From Rhyacichthys aspro (taxonomy: Eukaryota > Chordata > Actinopteri > Gobiiformes > Rhyacichthyidae): DNA of 64,000 nt. Position 1 is the first letter of the stretch. Each line of letters starts with the position of its first letter. Position numbers and translations under genes: made by a program. The notes under the pieces are model-generated. The model saw nothing but the letters and a program-made list of their open reading frames with translations, did no database searches and was not told the origin of the DNA. Below, piece by piece: positions 20,528-32,743 of the stretch. The stretch is from NCBI GenBank assembly GCA_036850595.1, contig CM072166.1:19384756-19448755 (forward strand). The letters are read 5' to 3'.

Positions 20528-23440
20528 GCCATACTCCCACAGACCCCTCCTCCAGACATATTCAGCGCAAGGGCACTGTCACATGGTCTCAGAACTCTTT
20601 CTTTCTCCAAGCCTTGGTGGATTCTGGTGCTGACGACAATTTTATTGTCTCTGCTTTTATTTCCCAATTCAACATTCCTACAGACCCTCTACCTGAGCCC
20701 AAGAACATTTTCGCCCTCGATGGAAGGCTACTGGCCTCAGTCACTCATTGAACTGTCCCCGTGTCGCTGCTGCTCTCTGGTAACCATTGTGAGACCATCT
20801 CTCCTTATATAGTCTCTTCTCCCTCCTCTCCATTAGTTCTAGGTCTCCCTTGGCTTAAGCTCCACAACCCCCACATAGACTGGTCCACTTTATCTATTAT
20901 TAATTGGAGCATTTTTTGTCACTCTCATTGCCTTCACTCCGCCATACCTTCTGCTCAGGCTTCTATGTTAACTCCTCCCAAACCTGTTGATCTCACCCTT
21001 GTTCCCACTGAATACCATGACCTCCAGGAGGTTTTTTCCAAGGACCTAGCGTTATTACTTCCCCCTCAAAGGCCATATGATTGCAGCATTTATTTAATTC
21101 CTGGTGCCCTTCTACCTACAACCTCTCTAAACTAGAAAGGGAAGCAATGGAGGAATACATCTCAGACTCGTTGGCTGCTGGTTTAATCCGTCCCTCTTCG
21201 TCGCCTGTGGGGGCAGGATTCTTCTTCGTAGACAAAAAAGACAAGTCCTTAAGACCCTGTATTGACTACAGGGGCCTAAGTGACATCACTGTAAAGAACA
21301 CGTATCCCCTGCCACTCATAGACTCTGCTTTCAGCTCACTCCATAAGGCCACTATTTTCACCAAGTTGGACCTCCGCAATGGCCTCCACCTGGTACAAAT
21401 AAGAGAGGGAGATGAATGGAAAACCGCATTTAACACCCCACTCGGACATTTCGAGTATTTGGTAATGCCATTTGGCATTTGCCATTTTAACTAATGCCCC
21501 CAGCGGTTTTCCAAGCTCTTATTAATGATGTCCTGAGAGACATGTTGAATAGACTTGTGTTTGTGTACCTTGATGATATTTTGATTTTTTTTCTCGCTCA
21601 TACCAAGAACATGTGCAACAGGTGAAACTTGTCCTACAGCGCCTCCTAGAGAACAGGCTCTATGTGAATGATGAGAAGTGTGCATTTCATGTCCCTTCTG
21701 TTAGTTTTTTGGGTTTTGTTGTGGAGAAGGGGCAAATTAAGACTGACCCAGCAAAGATCAAGGCTGTGGTCGAATGGCCCACTCCAACAAACCGAAAACA
21801 GCTTCAAAGGTTCCTGGGATTTGCCAACTTCTATCGTAGATTCATTCGAGACTATAGTAAAATCGCCTCCCCCCTCACTAAGTTAACATCGTTGAAAGTA
21901 CCGTTTTTATGGTCAGCTGAGGCAGAGGCAGCATTTGTTAGGTTAAAGAGTCTATTTTGTTCCCGCACCTGTTCTCTCTCATCCTGATCCAGCAGCACAG
22001 TTCATTGTTGAGGTGGACGCATCGGACTCTGGCATCGGGGCAGTTCTCTCACAGCGCTCCACATCAGACCAAAAGCTGCATCCGTGTGCCTTCTACTCAC
22101 GCCGACTGACCCCCGTGGAGAAGAATTACGACGTGGGCAACCGAGAGCTTCTAGCAGTGGTGTTGGCCCTGAAGGAATGGAGGCACTGGCTGGAGGGCTC
22201 AACTCAACCGTTTGTGGTATGGACAGATCACAAAAATTTGTCTTATCTTCGTTCCGCCTGCAGGCTCAACTCTCAACAGGCTCGGTGGGCTCTCTTCCTG
22301 GGCCGTTTCAATTTCTCCCTTACCTTCTGCCCTGGGTCCAGAAATATTAAGCCGGACGCTCTGTCACGTCAGTTTGCTCCAGTGGTGCTCCAGTGGGGTC
22401 ATGCTTCCAGGGTCTCCTGCCATCCCGGGTTTCACCGTACACTGACCCTGCTCCAGCAGTGTTTCTGGTGGCCGTCCATGTCTTCTCACACCAAGGACTT
22501 TTTTTTTGCCTGCTCCGTCTGTGCTCGAAGTAAGTCTTCTCACCGTGCTCCAGCTGGACTTCTCCGCCCACTTCCTATTCCCCATCAACCTTGGTTGCAT
22601 ATTGCTGTGGATTTTGTTACTGGCCTCCCGCCTTCAGAAGGGAACACCTGTATTCTTACAGTTGTAGACAGATTCTCTAAGTCTGTGCACTTCATTCCAC
22701 TCTCCAAATTGCCCTCGGCTTTTGAAACTGCCAATCTTCTCATTCAACATGTGTTTAGGATTCATGGTATACCGCAGGACATTGTTTCGGACAGGGGGCC
22801 ACAATTTACCTCTCAGGTTTACAGGGCCTTCTGCCACTCATTGGGAGCTTCTGCCAGCTTGTCCTCGGGGTACCACCCTCAGACCAACGGCCAGACGGAG
22901 CAGGCCAATCAAGACTTGGGGGCTGCTCTTCGATGTGTGATTGCACGCCACCCGGCTTCCTGGTCCACTCACCTCCCTTGGATAGAATACACCCATAACT
23001 CCCTGGTCAGCTCAGCCACTGGTATGTCACCTTTCATGGCACCTAATGGGTTTCAGCCTCGTCTGTTCCCTACCCAGGAAAGAGATGTTGTGATACCTTC
23101 CATTCAGCAACATCTTCGGCGAGGTCCGGGCTGCACTATCCCGTACAGCCGCTCGTAACCAGAGGCTTGCTGACCGCCATCGCTCTCCTGCTCCTGACTA
23201 TATGCCTGGCCAGAAGGTTTGGCTCTCAACCCGTTACTTACCTCTTCAGACTGAATCCTGCAAATTGGCACCCAGGTTTATTGGTCCTTTTGAAATTGAA
23301 CGCATAATCAATCCCACTGAAGCTGTCCCTGTCCTTGAATGTCCACTCTGCTTTTCATGTTTCTCTTCTCAAACCCGTTTCCACAAGTCCTCTGAGCCCT
23401 CCAGCCGAACCCCCTCCACACCTGTTTCTGTGCAGAGCTT
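20525..23440 (+). pseudogene. Gypsy Pol (protease, RT, RNase H, integrase), frameshifted
   Basis: Protease LVDSGADDNF at about 20620. RT entry EYISDSLAAGLIRPSSSPVG and IDYRGLSDITVKNTYPLPLI (21081-21494), then YLDD at 21566-21577 in another frame. RNase H-like VDASDSGIGAVL and FVVWTDHKNLSYL (22013-22360). The integrase has an H/H/C/C zinc site (CSVCARSK at about 22510) and all three catalytic positions: D in AVDFVTGLPPSEG, D in VSDRGPQFTSQ, E in NGQTEQANQD. A deletion between DALSRQFAP and VVLQWGHASR removes the normal spacer. The C-terminus breaks after FIGPFEIERI. Several frame breaks; inactive. Confidence 0.88.
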
Positions 23441-23799
23441 GTGAGTGGCAGGGGGCGTGGCTGGCTTCTCCCAGAGCACATGAGGCACACCTGCACGCAA
23501 TTCAGCCTCTGTACAAAACCCTGGTCTACTCACCACCACCTTGCCAGATGATTCCGTCCTGTTTGGTAGTGCTCTGTGTTACCTCCTGGAGAAGTTTGTG
23601 TTTTTGGTGTTTCTGTGATTTTTTTGGAACTCACCTGCATTTGCCTGTGCCTAGGTCTCTTTGCTGCCTCGCTGCTATACCTCTGGGAAAGCCGGCCAGC
23701 TCCCTGCCTCCTCAGCCTGCTTTTTTTTGCCTGAATAAACTGTTGAAACTAGACCTTTCTGTGGCTCTGCTTTGAGGACCCTCTAGCCTAACCATAACA
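23425..23799 (+). repeat. Gypsy 3' LTR, 5'-truncated
   Basis: Aligns to the 5' LTR from TTTCTGTGCAGAGCTTG to CCATAACA. The first ~40 bases are missing. Confidence 0.9.
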
Positions 23800-23988
23800 T
23801 TTTGATACCATAAATCAAGGATTTTTTTCAATAGCTTCCAGGTCATGTCACCTAATTACTTCAAACCACTGTATATTCATAGTACTAGTGTACTAGTACC
23901 ATGCACACCTCTTATTTTCCACTCTTATGTTTTATTGAATTTTATATGAATTTTTGATATCATAAATCAAGGATTTTTTTCACCTATT
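23800..23988 (+). repeat. Left inverted arm, middle part (satellite units)
   Basis: Contains AATAGCTTCCAGGTCATGTC, TAGTACCATGCACACCTC and TTTTTGATATCATAAATCAAGG, the same unit found at 26706-27045 and inverted at 35880-36300. Confidence 0.85.
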
Positions 23989-25515
23989 CACTTCAAACCA
24001 GGAGGTACTGAGAACTGTAGAGAGGAGGAGGAGCGGAGGGAGCGAACGGGTGTGAAGACATGGAGGAGCTCAGAGAGATATGACGGTGCAAGGTTGTGGA
24101 TGGATTTAAATGTGAGGAGCAGGATTTTGTATTGAATGCAGTATGTGATGAGGAGCCAGTGGAGCTGTTGTATGGGTGTGATATGGTTGAAGGAGGGGGT
24201 GCGTGTGATAATGCGAGCAGCTGAGTTTTGAACCAATTGAAGTTTATTGAGAGTTTTTTGAGGGAGGCCTAACAGAAGGGAATTGCAGTAATCCAGACGG
24301 GAAGTGACGAGGCTGTGCACAAGAATGGCAGTGGACTGTGGAGTGAGGGAGGGACTGAGGCGATGAATGTTGCAGAGGTGAAAGTAGGTGGAGTGGGTGA
24401 TGTTGTTTATGTGGGCGGAGAAGGAGAGGGTGCTATCGAGGATGACACCCAGACTCTTAACCTGAGAGGAGGGAGAGATGGAGGAGCCGTCAGTGGGAAT
24501 GGAGAAATGATCAATCGTGCTTAGGGTGGATTTGGTGCCTACAAGTAGAAGTTCCGTTTTATTGCTGTTAAGTTTGAGAAAGTTTGTGGTGAACCAGGAT
24601 TTTATTTCATGAAGACAGTTGAGTAGGGAGGAGGGTGGAAGTGTGGAGTTTGGTTTGCTGGAGACGTAGAGCTGGGTGTCATCCGCGTAGCAGTGAAAGT
24701 AGATGTGGTGTTTCCGGAAGATCTGACCGAGGGGGAGAAGATAGATGATGAACAGCAGGGGACCTAGGACAGAACCCTGGGGAACACCCGTGGCGATGGT
24801 GACTGGATGAGAAGTAAAGGATTTGAGTTGAGTGAACTGAGTGCGGTCGGAAAGATAGGAATGAAACCAGGTGAGGACTGTGCCAGTGATGCCAATAGAA
24901 GAGAGTCTGTTCAGAAGGATGAAATGAGAGATGGTGTCGAAGGCCGCACTCAGATCGAGCAGAAGAAGGATGGATAGTGAACCAGAATCAGCAGAGAGGA
25001 GGAGGTCATTTGTGATTTTGAGGAGGGCAGTTTCAGTGCTATGGAGAGGACGGAAGCCAGACTGGAAATGTTCAAACAGGTTATTGGAGGACAGATGAGA
25101 GTGGAGTTGAGCAGAAACTGTTTTTTCAAGGATTTTTGAGAGGAATGGAAGGTTAGAAATGGGACGGAAATTATTGAGGTCAGTAGGATCTGAACCAGGT
25201 TTTTTGAGAATTGGGGTCACTGCAGCAGTTTTGAGAGGAGAGGGGACAGTTCCAGTGGTGAGGGAGGCGTGGATTATGTGGGTGATGAGAGGAGCCAGAG
25301 ATGGAAGGGTGGCTTTGACAAGAACTGTGGGAAGAGGGTCAAGTTGACATGAAGAAGTTTTGGATTTTTGTATAAGGGTGGATATTTGATCAACAGAGGG
25401 TAGGGTAAATGATAAGAAAGGGGTGCAGGTGGCAGGACATATAGAGGTAGGTAGAGTTGGAGCAGAGGAGGGGGTTAGCTGTTGATGAATAAGTTGGATT
25501 TTTGTGGTAAAAAAT
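23988..25515 (-). pseudogene. L2 reverse transcriptase domain
   Basis: Open from about 25510 to 23988 in one frame, with the full set of RT motifs listed for the parent element. The domain after the RT includes SRLDYCNSLLLGLPQ and VQNSAARIITRTP. The frame ends abruptly at the satellite junction, so roughly the last tens of codons and the 3' UTR are absent. It has kept its catalytic residues. No start codon of its own is needed, because it is the 3' part of ORF2. Confidence 0.85.
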
Positions 25516-26705
25516 TAGACCAGGGTATTGCAGAAATCGGATGAGTACAGATGAGGTGGAAGGGAGTCGGGAGGTTAAGTGTTGTTGGTGATGAGAGAGA
25601 AGAGGGTCTTGGAATTTCCTTCATTTGAACTGGTTAAACTGGAGTAGTAAGTGGATTTGGTTTTGGAGATGCAGTCTTTGTAGTGGAGAATGTGATTTGT
25701 ATACATGTCTTTATGAATGGTTAGTCCAGTTTTGTTGTAGAGTCTTTCGAGTTGGCGGCCTTTTGCTTTTAACTGTCTGAGAGTGGGTGTGTACCAGGGT
25801 GCAGTGTGAGTGAAGATGGGTGTTGTAATGAGAGACCAGTTGATCCGGAGCTGCAGAACTGTCTGTACTGGGAAGGTTACTGATCTGAGAAGATAAGGTG
25901 ACTAAATCAATGTCCTTAATTTTACGGAATGTTATGGTGCGTGAAGGGTTGGATTTGGAAAGAGACAGACTGATATTAAATGTAAGGAGCATGTGATCGG
26001 AAAAGGGGATGTAGTTAGCTTTGCAGTCCATGGGCGTTACACCTGAGCAGCAGATTAAGTCCAAAATATGTCCTTGTGAGTGTGTGGGAAAATTAACAAA
26101 CTGCTGTAAACCAAAGCTGTCCAAACAGGATGTAAAATTGTTGGTGAGTGAGTTATTGACATTGTCCAAGCGAATATTGAAGTCCCCAAGTACTATGACT
26201 TTTGATGAGAGTGTGGAAACGTGTCAAAAAAGCTGCAAAGTCAGACATAAAATCCTTATTGGGTTTTGGTGGTCGGTAGAGAGTGGCAACAACAGTAGGT
26301 GTAGATCCAGAGAGCTGACAGACAGTGGCCTCGAACGACTGGTAGGCTGGCACAGTCACAGGGGCTACTCTCCAATTATCGCGATGGATTACCGCGAGAC
26401 CGCCCCCTCGGCCGGTGACACGAGGTTGGGAGAGGTAAACAAACCCCGGGGGAGTAGCATCGTTGAGGGGAGCAAAGTCATTTGGCTGCTGCCACGTCTC
26501 CATTAAACATAAAAAGTCTAACTTACGGTCCGCCAGAAGATCCTGGACGAGATGACCCTTGTTCGTCAGAGAGCGGGTGTTAAGAAGACCAAAGTTGACC
26601 GTAGTGCTGCTGTTGGTAGCGGTGTTAGCCGGGCCAGGACACGCTCAGCACGGCGACCGGTGTTTCTGTTTGCTGTGTTCTGTTTCCCAAAAACGCGCCA
26701 GCATT
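23989..26705 (-). mobile_element. L2-clade LINE, ORF2 nearly complete, 3' truncated
   Basis: Minus strand: endonuclease N-terminal half (26153-26503, METWQQPNDFAPLND, TGRGGGLAVIHRDNW) and C-terminal half (25711-26169, QGHILDLICCSG, SDHMLLTFNI), then RT (from about 25510 down to 23988). RT motifs are FRPISNLPFLSKILEKT, DLSAAFDTISH, GVPQGSVLGPLLF and intact YADD (HCYADDTQLYV, about 24680). Breaks seen: a frameshift within the endonuclease and a stop near 25516. The 3' end is missing after SVPPGLK, an unusual truncation for a LINE. Both junctions fall in the arm satellite. Confidence 0.88.
25711..26503 (-). pseudogene. L2 endonuclease (APE-type) domain, frameshifted
   Basis: Two overlapping frames carry the endonuclease: a catalytic ETW motif (METWQQPND) and TGRGGGLAV in the first, and the SDH motif (FSDHMLLTF) in the second. 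The frames switch near 26160. It lies upstream of the RT frame in the correct order. Confidence 0.82.
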
Positions 26706-27045
26706 CTAGTACCATGCACACCTCTTATTTTCCACTCTTATCTTTTATTGGATTTTATATTAATTTTTGATATCATAAATCAAGGATTTTTTTCAATAGC
26801 TTCCAGGTCGTGTCATCTACTCTCTTCAAACCACTTCATATTAATAGTACTAGCCTTCTAGTACCATGTACACCTCTTATTTTCCACTTTTACCTTTTAT
26901 TGGATTTTATATGAATTATTATTTGTATATATTGGCCAATAGCTCCTGAGTAATGTGACACACTTACCTCAAATCATTTAATTCCTTTAACACTAGTCTG
27001 GTAGAATGATGCACACCTCTGTTTATCACGGTTTATCTCCTTCTT
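26706..27045 (+). repeat. Left inverted arm, inner part (two-plus satellite units)
   Basis: TAGTACCATGCACACCTC recurs at about 26708 and 26858 (150-bp step). The inner edge, CTTACCTCAAATCATTTAAT, matches the reverse complement near 35660-35830. Confidence 0.85.
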
Positions 27046-27499
27046 GACTGTTGAGCTTCTCAGTCATCCTTGACTTCGAAGAAGAAAGTTGATTTAGTGG
27101 AGCAAAAAAGAGGAGCTCATCTAAGGTGAAAGGTCTTCACCTCTAAACCTATGTTCAGATGCCCTTTTTGGAAGCCTTTTGCTTGGATATTTCCTGGATT
27201 ATTGAGATCTTCCACAGTCAGGAAAGAGTTTTGGCTTTTGTTCCATTAATTCTGTTTGAATCACACACATTTTCATCATGTTTTACCACTTAAACTTTTT
27301 TTTTATATTACCTTTTTCATATCAAACCACCACACTATTTACAATATTAGTCTTTCACCATTTCTAAAAGATTTGTTGTTGCTTTGCTACACACGTGTAA
27401 GCATTAAAGCGTTATTAAACTAATAATAACAATAATAAGAATAAGAATAAATAACAAAATAAGAACTATGTACATATAAACCACACATTCAAATCACAT
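27046..27499. other. Inner edge of the transposon, non-coding
   Basis: Lies between the left arm and the stop codon of the PHD gene. Probably its 3' UTR (minus strand). A short AAT-rich tract at about 27420-27455. Confidence 0.4.
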
Positions 27500-27772
27500 T
27501 CATTTGCACAGAGCACATTTCCATTCATCCTTCTTTGTCTCCTTAAATTCTTCATCGTCCATCCCAATGCATTCTACATGGAACCATCTGTCACAGTCAT
27601 CGCACTCCATCTGTTGTATGAGAAAGAAACACTTAAATCTGGAAATTAAATCACTTCACCTATCAGTCTTTCTATCTTACCCAATCAGTGTTGTCTTTGT
27701 TCCCACTCGCAGCTACAAATACTGGTGGCTTTGTTGATGCACACATTGCACACCAGGAGTTCATTTGAAACA
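27500..27772 (-). other. PHD-finger-encoding last two exons
   Basis: Exons 27681-27772 and 27500-27610, with a GT-AG intron in phase 0. The finger has cysteines in CAMC, CDDC, the H and C of WFHVEC, and CALC just before the TGA stop. The Trp two residues before the H (RWFH) fits the family. Both exons are open and look undamaged, unlike the transposase core. Confidence 0.85.
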
Positions 27773-30700
27773 CTAAAAAGTAGCATTAGTTTTGTATTAA
27801 GGTATTTTCTTTCAAAAGACAAAACTATACTGGTAGCATAGCTTCTTTGAGGGTCATCAATGGTTTAGAGACTAGATTAGATAATAACCAGCTGGTTTGC
27901 TTTCGCAGAGGTTTAGAATTACACATGCATTAATATTATCCTGTGTATAAATGTAACTGTCGCCAAAGTGCCACAGTGCCAAACATTGCATAAGGACAAA
28001 GAAAGAGCAAGACTGGCTGGAAGTTGCTGCATTTATTTTTGTAAACAGTGTACTAAAATTGTAAAACTGTAATTGTAAAAACTAATGTTTGTTGCTTTCT
28101 TTTATTTGGCTTTATAACTTTACATACATAATGTCTATATAATTTGTAACTTACCTGATCCTTGCAGGCTTTCAATAGCCATTTCTCTTCCCATGCAAGT
28201 TTTTTTTGTTGAAAACATTATTTTGGGAATCAAAGGAAATGTTTCCATTATTACTTTGGCCATCTAAACAAAAATATCTTTCATAAAGTTTTGTCACAAT
28301 ATAATAAAATATTAGAAGACACAATAAAATACTAATTTAACCTTTACAACTATGACTCCTCTGCTGCTTCCATCCTGTTGAAAAGGATGACTCATTACTC
28401 CTCCTTTCCACTTCACATCAACCCAGTCTGTGTTACCATCTTGCCTTTTTCTCTCTCTCTTTTACATAGTTTGCACATTTTATTTTACTTTTGTGAGATG
28501 ACATGTTGAAATAATAATAACGATAATTTTTCTTTACTTTATTCTTTTAGCACCATCTTTGGAAGCCTTACTCTCCGATGCCTTCTTTGCAGGATCCAAT
28601 AGGTACACTGTACTGTTTCCTACATCAATAAACTGAAATGAAAACCAACATATGGAGTATATTAAAACAAATTGATGGTGCTTTTCTAAACTCTTGTGAA
28701 TTATAGGAAGAATTACCAACCAGCAAATTCCAGTGGTTGTGGACAAAGGAAAGGACAGCTTTGTAACTGCCCAGTTTCACCTGTAACAGCAGCAGCTTTG
28801 GGGTTCACATTCACACCCTTAACACTGTGCCCTTTTTTCCACAATAAATCTATCTGTAAATTAATTAATAATAATAATAATAATTAAATTATATAGCAAC
28901 TAAAAATGTCTTCTTTTTTTTTGTCACAAAAAACTAAATGACATTTTTACCTGTGCCTCCTTTTCTTTTCTTCCTGGATCTTCTTTCAACTTTTTACGTT
29001 GTACTTTGGGTTTTGGCAGCACTTGAGGAGGGTTAAAATATTTAGACTTGGTGGTTGCAGCTGCAGAGCTTTCACGCTTGTTCCATGTTTCCTGCTGGTC
29101 CTCATTTGGTCTGGAACAAGTTTCTTTGTTTTTATAAAGTATTGAAATAGGAAGACTGTGTTGATAAATATGTTCCACGTATCTTCCCTGCATAGAGCAG
29201 AACATTTTTGACACAAATTCTGCTGGTCTTAAATACTTTTTCTTTTGAAGAATTGAATGCTTTACCAGCCCGAACCACAGCTCAACATGGCAATTCATGT
29301 CTCGTGTCTTTTGATTTTGGTGATTTTTTTTAGGTAGTGTGTCTTTGTGATAACGTTTCAGGTCTCCAAGTAAAATGCCCCTCCATAGTGGGAAGACACC
29401 CACGTAGGTTTTCAGTAGACATTCTATAACACCAGGACAGTAATGACTATTTTCAGTTTCATCCTCTGAGAAGATATCAACCTGTGCCTGGTCCCTTCTG
29501 AGTGTGAAAGCTTTAGCAAACGGGGAGTTGTCTGCAATTGGGTGTTTTTGTTCAATGTTTTCCTCCTCACCCGCACATTCACTCTCAACATCAATAGTCT
29601 GTTTCCTATTTATGTAAATGTCCAGGTAATTTTTGCTTACTGTTATGAGGTTATTGTCCTGTGCTGACATGAACACTACACACATGTGATAAAAGATGTC
29701 CAGAGCTGTGTGTATGCTGGTGCAGTTGAGAAGAGCGGCAAAGCAGTAGGCAGCATACTCTTTAATACCCCTGTCATTTGTCTTTTTACTTAGAGCTTGA
29801 CATACTGCATTTAGGATATGGGCAGAGCTAAGGTGAATCACTGTAAATTGTGGAATTTCTTCCACTCCTCCAAATACCAAAGTAAAAGCTCTCTTGGTGT
29901 ATGCAGAGATGTCCTCCTTGTTAAAACACATCAATGAACTATTGATGAGGGCCTAGCTGAAATCAGTTTCAATTTGTCCTAACCTTTTTTTGGTGATGAG
30001 TGATAGTTTTCGTCTAAATTCCAATAGCCATGAAGTTATTGATGGGATAGTGTGAGAGTTGGTTATGAGTTCTGTAACAGGTAAAAGAGGCTTACCCTTT
30101 CCCATGCCAGGCAACACCAGAGCATAATACAGGACTCGTTTGTTTTGTTCTGGCATTTTTTGAACTACACCTCCAGTGGCATCAAGATATAATGACACTG
30201 GTTTGCCTTTCAAATGCTCTGCTAATATTCTAATGCCTGTTTCTGTTTGAAGTTGAATTGACTGGGGATCAACTTTTAAATGGCTGAGATAGCCTTTAGA
30301 AGAAGGATGGCTGCTGCTCTCCTTTATTATTTTTTGCGTAAACATGAGCATAAGGATTGTGTCATCGTGAAGCCTGTTGCCTTTCCTGACCTCGGCAGAA
30401 AATTTCTTTAACACATCTTTTGTAAGGCTTCTTGTCATATTGCCAGCCATGATTTCTTCGGCAGGAGTTTCTTTTAACATCGAATAATAATAATTACTTA
30501 CACCTTGAGCAATTGCTCCCCTTCTTTGATAGCTTGCTGGTCTGAATTTGCTCTCTTTTTGTTTATGTGTTACATTTCCCAATCGTGTTACTTTGATTCG
30601 AATACTTTTATCTGTTGGTTTTGGCTGAAATTTTTTGGTGAAATGATAGACTGCTTTACAGCTGTCAAACTGGCATACTGCTGAGGCATGGAAATACTGG

Positions 30701-30999
30701 CAAGTGTCCGGCTGTATCTTCTTCTTGCGTGCTGATATTTAAAAACGGATAACTTGGATTGCGCTTGACAAATTCATTGTAAAGTATGTCTGTCCACGGG
30801 GCTCTAAGATTTGTCATCCCATACCTGGGTTTGATTTTGTCCCATTGTTTTCTTAATAGTGAAAATTTTACAACTTTGGGCCCTGCTCTGCAGTCTCTAT
30901 ATTTTTTCATTTGGCCAACTTTATTTTTGTCACTTTTTGGTTTGTACAGGCTAGTGTCCTCATCTGCTGTTTCAACTTGGGTGTCTAATATTTCTAAAT

Positions 31000-31530
31000 C
31001 AAGGTGTTGGGGTTGTAGCTGCTGTGGTTGTGCCTTCTGTGGCTGTGGTTGTGCCAGCTGTGGCTGTGGTTGTGGCAGCTGGGGTTGTGGTTGTGCCTGT
31101 TCCTGCTGCAGCTCTGCCTGCTGCGGCTGTGGCTGTGTTTGTGGTTGTGCCTGCTGCTGCGGTTGTGCCTGCTGCTGCAGCTGTGGTTGTACCTGCTGCT
31201 TCCGTGGTTGTGCCTGCTGCTTCTGTAGTTGTGCATGCTGCTTCCGTGGTTGTGCCTGTCACTTCCATGGTTGTGCCTGTTGCTGCGGTGTTTGAGCCTG
31301 CTCATGCTGCGGCTCTGCCTGCTGCTGTGGCTGTGGTTGTGCTTGCTGGGGCTGTGGTTGTGGCTGTGGTTGTGCCTGCTGCTGTGGCTGTGGTTGTGCC
31401 TGTCGCTTTCGTGGTTGTGCCTGCTGCTGTGGTGTTTCTGCCTGCTGTAGTTGTGGTTGTGCCTGCTGCGGCTGTGGTTGCGGATGCTGCAGTGGCTGCT
31501 GCTGTGGCTCCATCTCTGGCTGCTCTGGCT
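31000..31530 (-). repeat. Gln/Pro/Ala-rich coding minisatellite
   Basis: Irregular CAG/CCA/GCA units encoding QQAQPQPQ-type repeats within exon 2 of the PHD gene. One unit carries an in-frame TGA (about 31260). Long plus-strand and off-frame open frames here (Val/Ala-, Cys- and Thr-rich) are by-products. Confidence 0.9.
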
Positions 31531-32743
31531 GCTGCCCAGGGTCCTCATTTGCTCTGCCAGAGTTTTGCTGTGGCAGCTGTGACTGCAGTAATGACTGTGA
31601 GGCTACATGAAGTGGGTCATCGGTGATCAGCATTTCTTTTACAGAAGCCCTTCCTGTTTTTGTACCTTCAAATAAAACAAATTGCACAAGTAATTTCTTT
31701 TACTTGAGAGAAATCACAGAGTCGCAGACTCTTTACTTATCTGTACTTGATAAATGGCACCCCAGGGTAATAATAATAATACATTTGATTATCATAATTC
31801 AATTTTCTAATTATTTTCATGTTTGAAAAAAACCTATGGGAAAACATACTTTGTTCATCTATGTTAAAGTACTGTCATTGAGACAATGCAATGAGAAGAA
31901 ATTTACCGTTATAAATTACCGCTGAAATAAACATTTATCGTTGGATGCTAAGTAGGCCTATCTCTGCGCAATTTCTAGCGGTTAATATCACAAAGATAGA
32001 ACAATGTATGAACATGTACATCTTATTGCCCTTGCAAATGGTCTTACATTAGTTTCATAACTCAGTGAGAATAAACTGAGTGTTCATTTTTTGTTTTATT
32101 ATTGTTATTTTTCGATGCACCATCATTTGCTAATTAGCCTCATTAGCTCAATTATCAAAACAGATATTCGAGTTAATTACCTTCTTTAAGCACCTCCGTC
32201 CAGACTCCTCTTCTGTCTTGAAACCAAATGGTTTTCAACCATTTTTCGTGACTTTGGTTACTATCTCCAAAAACCGAAAGGGTGACAGAAGACCATTGCT
32301 CCCGTTTTACAGTCAATGAAAATCCACTCATTACGAAGGATGCAATTATAAGATCCCTACCTCCAGCTTTTTGCCAGAGGTCTATATTTTTTTTTCTATG
32401 CCCTTTCTTGAAGCGCCCCATTCTTAAACTATCCTTCGATCCACGAAATGGCGGTCCGAGTGTGCTATAATCGCTTAAACAACCAATTAACCGATAATAG
32501 GGCCACCTACTGATCCATGTTTGTTCAAGAAGATTGTCTCCACTTTCATTAAAACCAAGGGACCAAAGCGCACAAGCAGTTTGGCAAAGTAGCGCCGTAA
32601 CTTGTGTATTTGGTATTATCTATTAATAAAACTTCATCCATCCGTTAGTCAATCTGCCCATCCATTTATCTATCTATCCATCAAACAGTCCTTTTAGTGA
32701 AAATACTTGTAATACAATGAAAAGCTTTGCTAATTTTATTATT

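Larger units (their letters stand above)
19050..23799 (+). mobile_element. Ty3/gypsy LTR retrotransposon, recent but defective
   Basis: The 5' LTR is 19050-19475 (TGTTAGG...CATAACA). The 3' LTR remnant is about 23425-23799. Flanking 5-bp duplication TTTTG (19045-19049 and 23800-23804). Gag, protease, RT, RNase H and integrase follow in order on the plus strand. The 3' LTR lacks its first ~40 bases and adjoins broken integrase C-terminal sequence, so a deletion removed the end of pol and the polypurine tract. The LTRs differ at only a handful of sites plus one 7-base indel, which indicates a young insertion. It sits inside the left arm satellite. Confidence 0.9.
27500..32421 (-). pseudogene. 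Transposase-like protein with Gln/Pro-rich region and C-terminal PHD finger (multi-exon, broken)
   Basis: Exon 1 is 32181-32421 (MGRFKKGHRKKN...), with phase-1 donor GTAATT. Exon 2 is 28951-31665: Gln/Pro-rich, then a cysteine/histidine stretch (FHASAVCQFDSCKAVYHF), VSLYLDATGGVVQ, LYYALVLPG, IETDFS*ALINS, VIHLSSAHILNAVC and a late ELWFGLVKHSI. A candidate exon lies at about 28720-28853. Further coding stretches lie at 28540-28630 and 28342-28440. Then come 28155-28263, 27681-27772 and 27500-27610. The last four pieces join in phase. The final two exons give WCAMC, CDDCDRWFHVEC and CALCK, a full C4HC3 PHD finger, which usually reads histone H3 tails. The DATGG and ETDFS Asp residues suggest a DDE-type catalytic core; I cannot assign the superfamily. 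Lesions: TGA at about 31260, frameshift near 30710, TAG replacing Trp near 29955. Confidence 0.72.

Noticed and set aside
31024..31626. Long plus-strand Val/Ala-rich open frame and neighbouring Cys-, Thr- and His-rich frames
   Set aside because: They are alternative readings of the CAG/CCA-rich coding repeat of the minus-strand PHD gene. The minus Gln/Pro frame links in phase to exon 1 and to a conserved-looking core.
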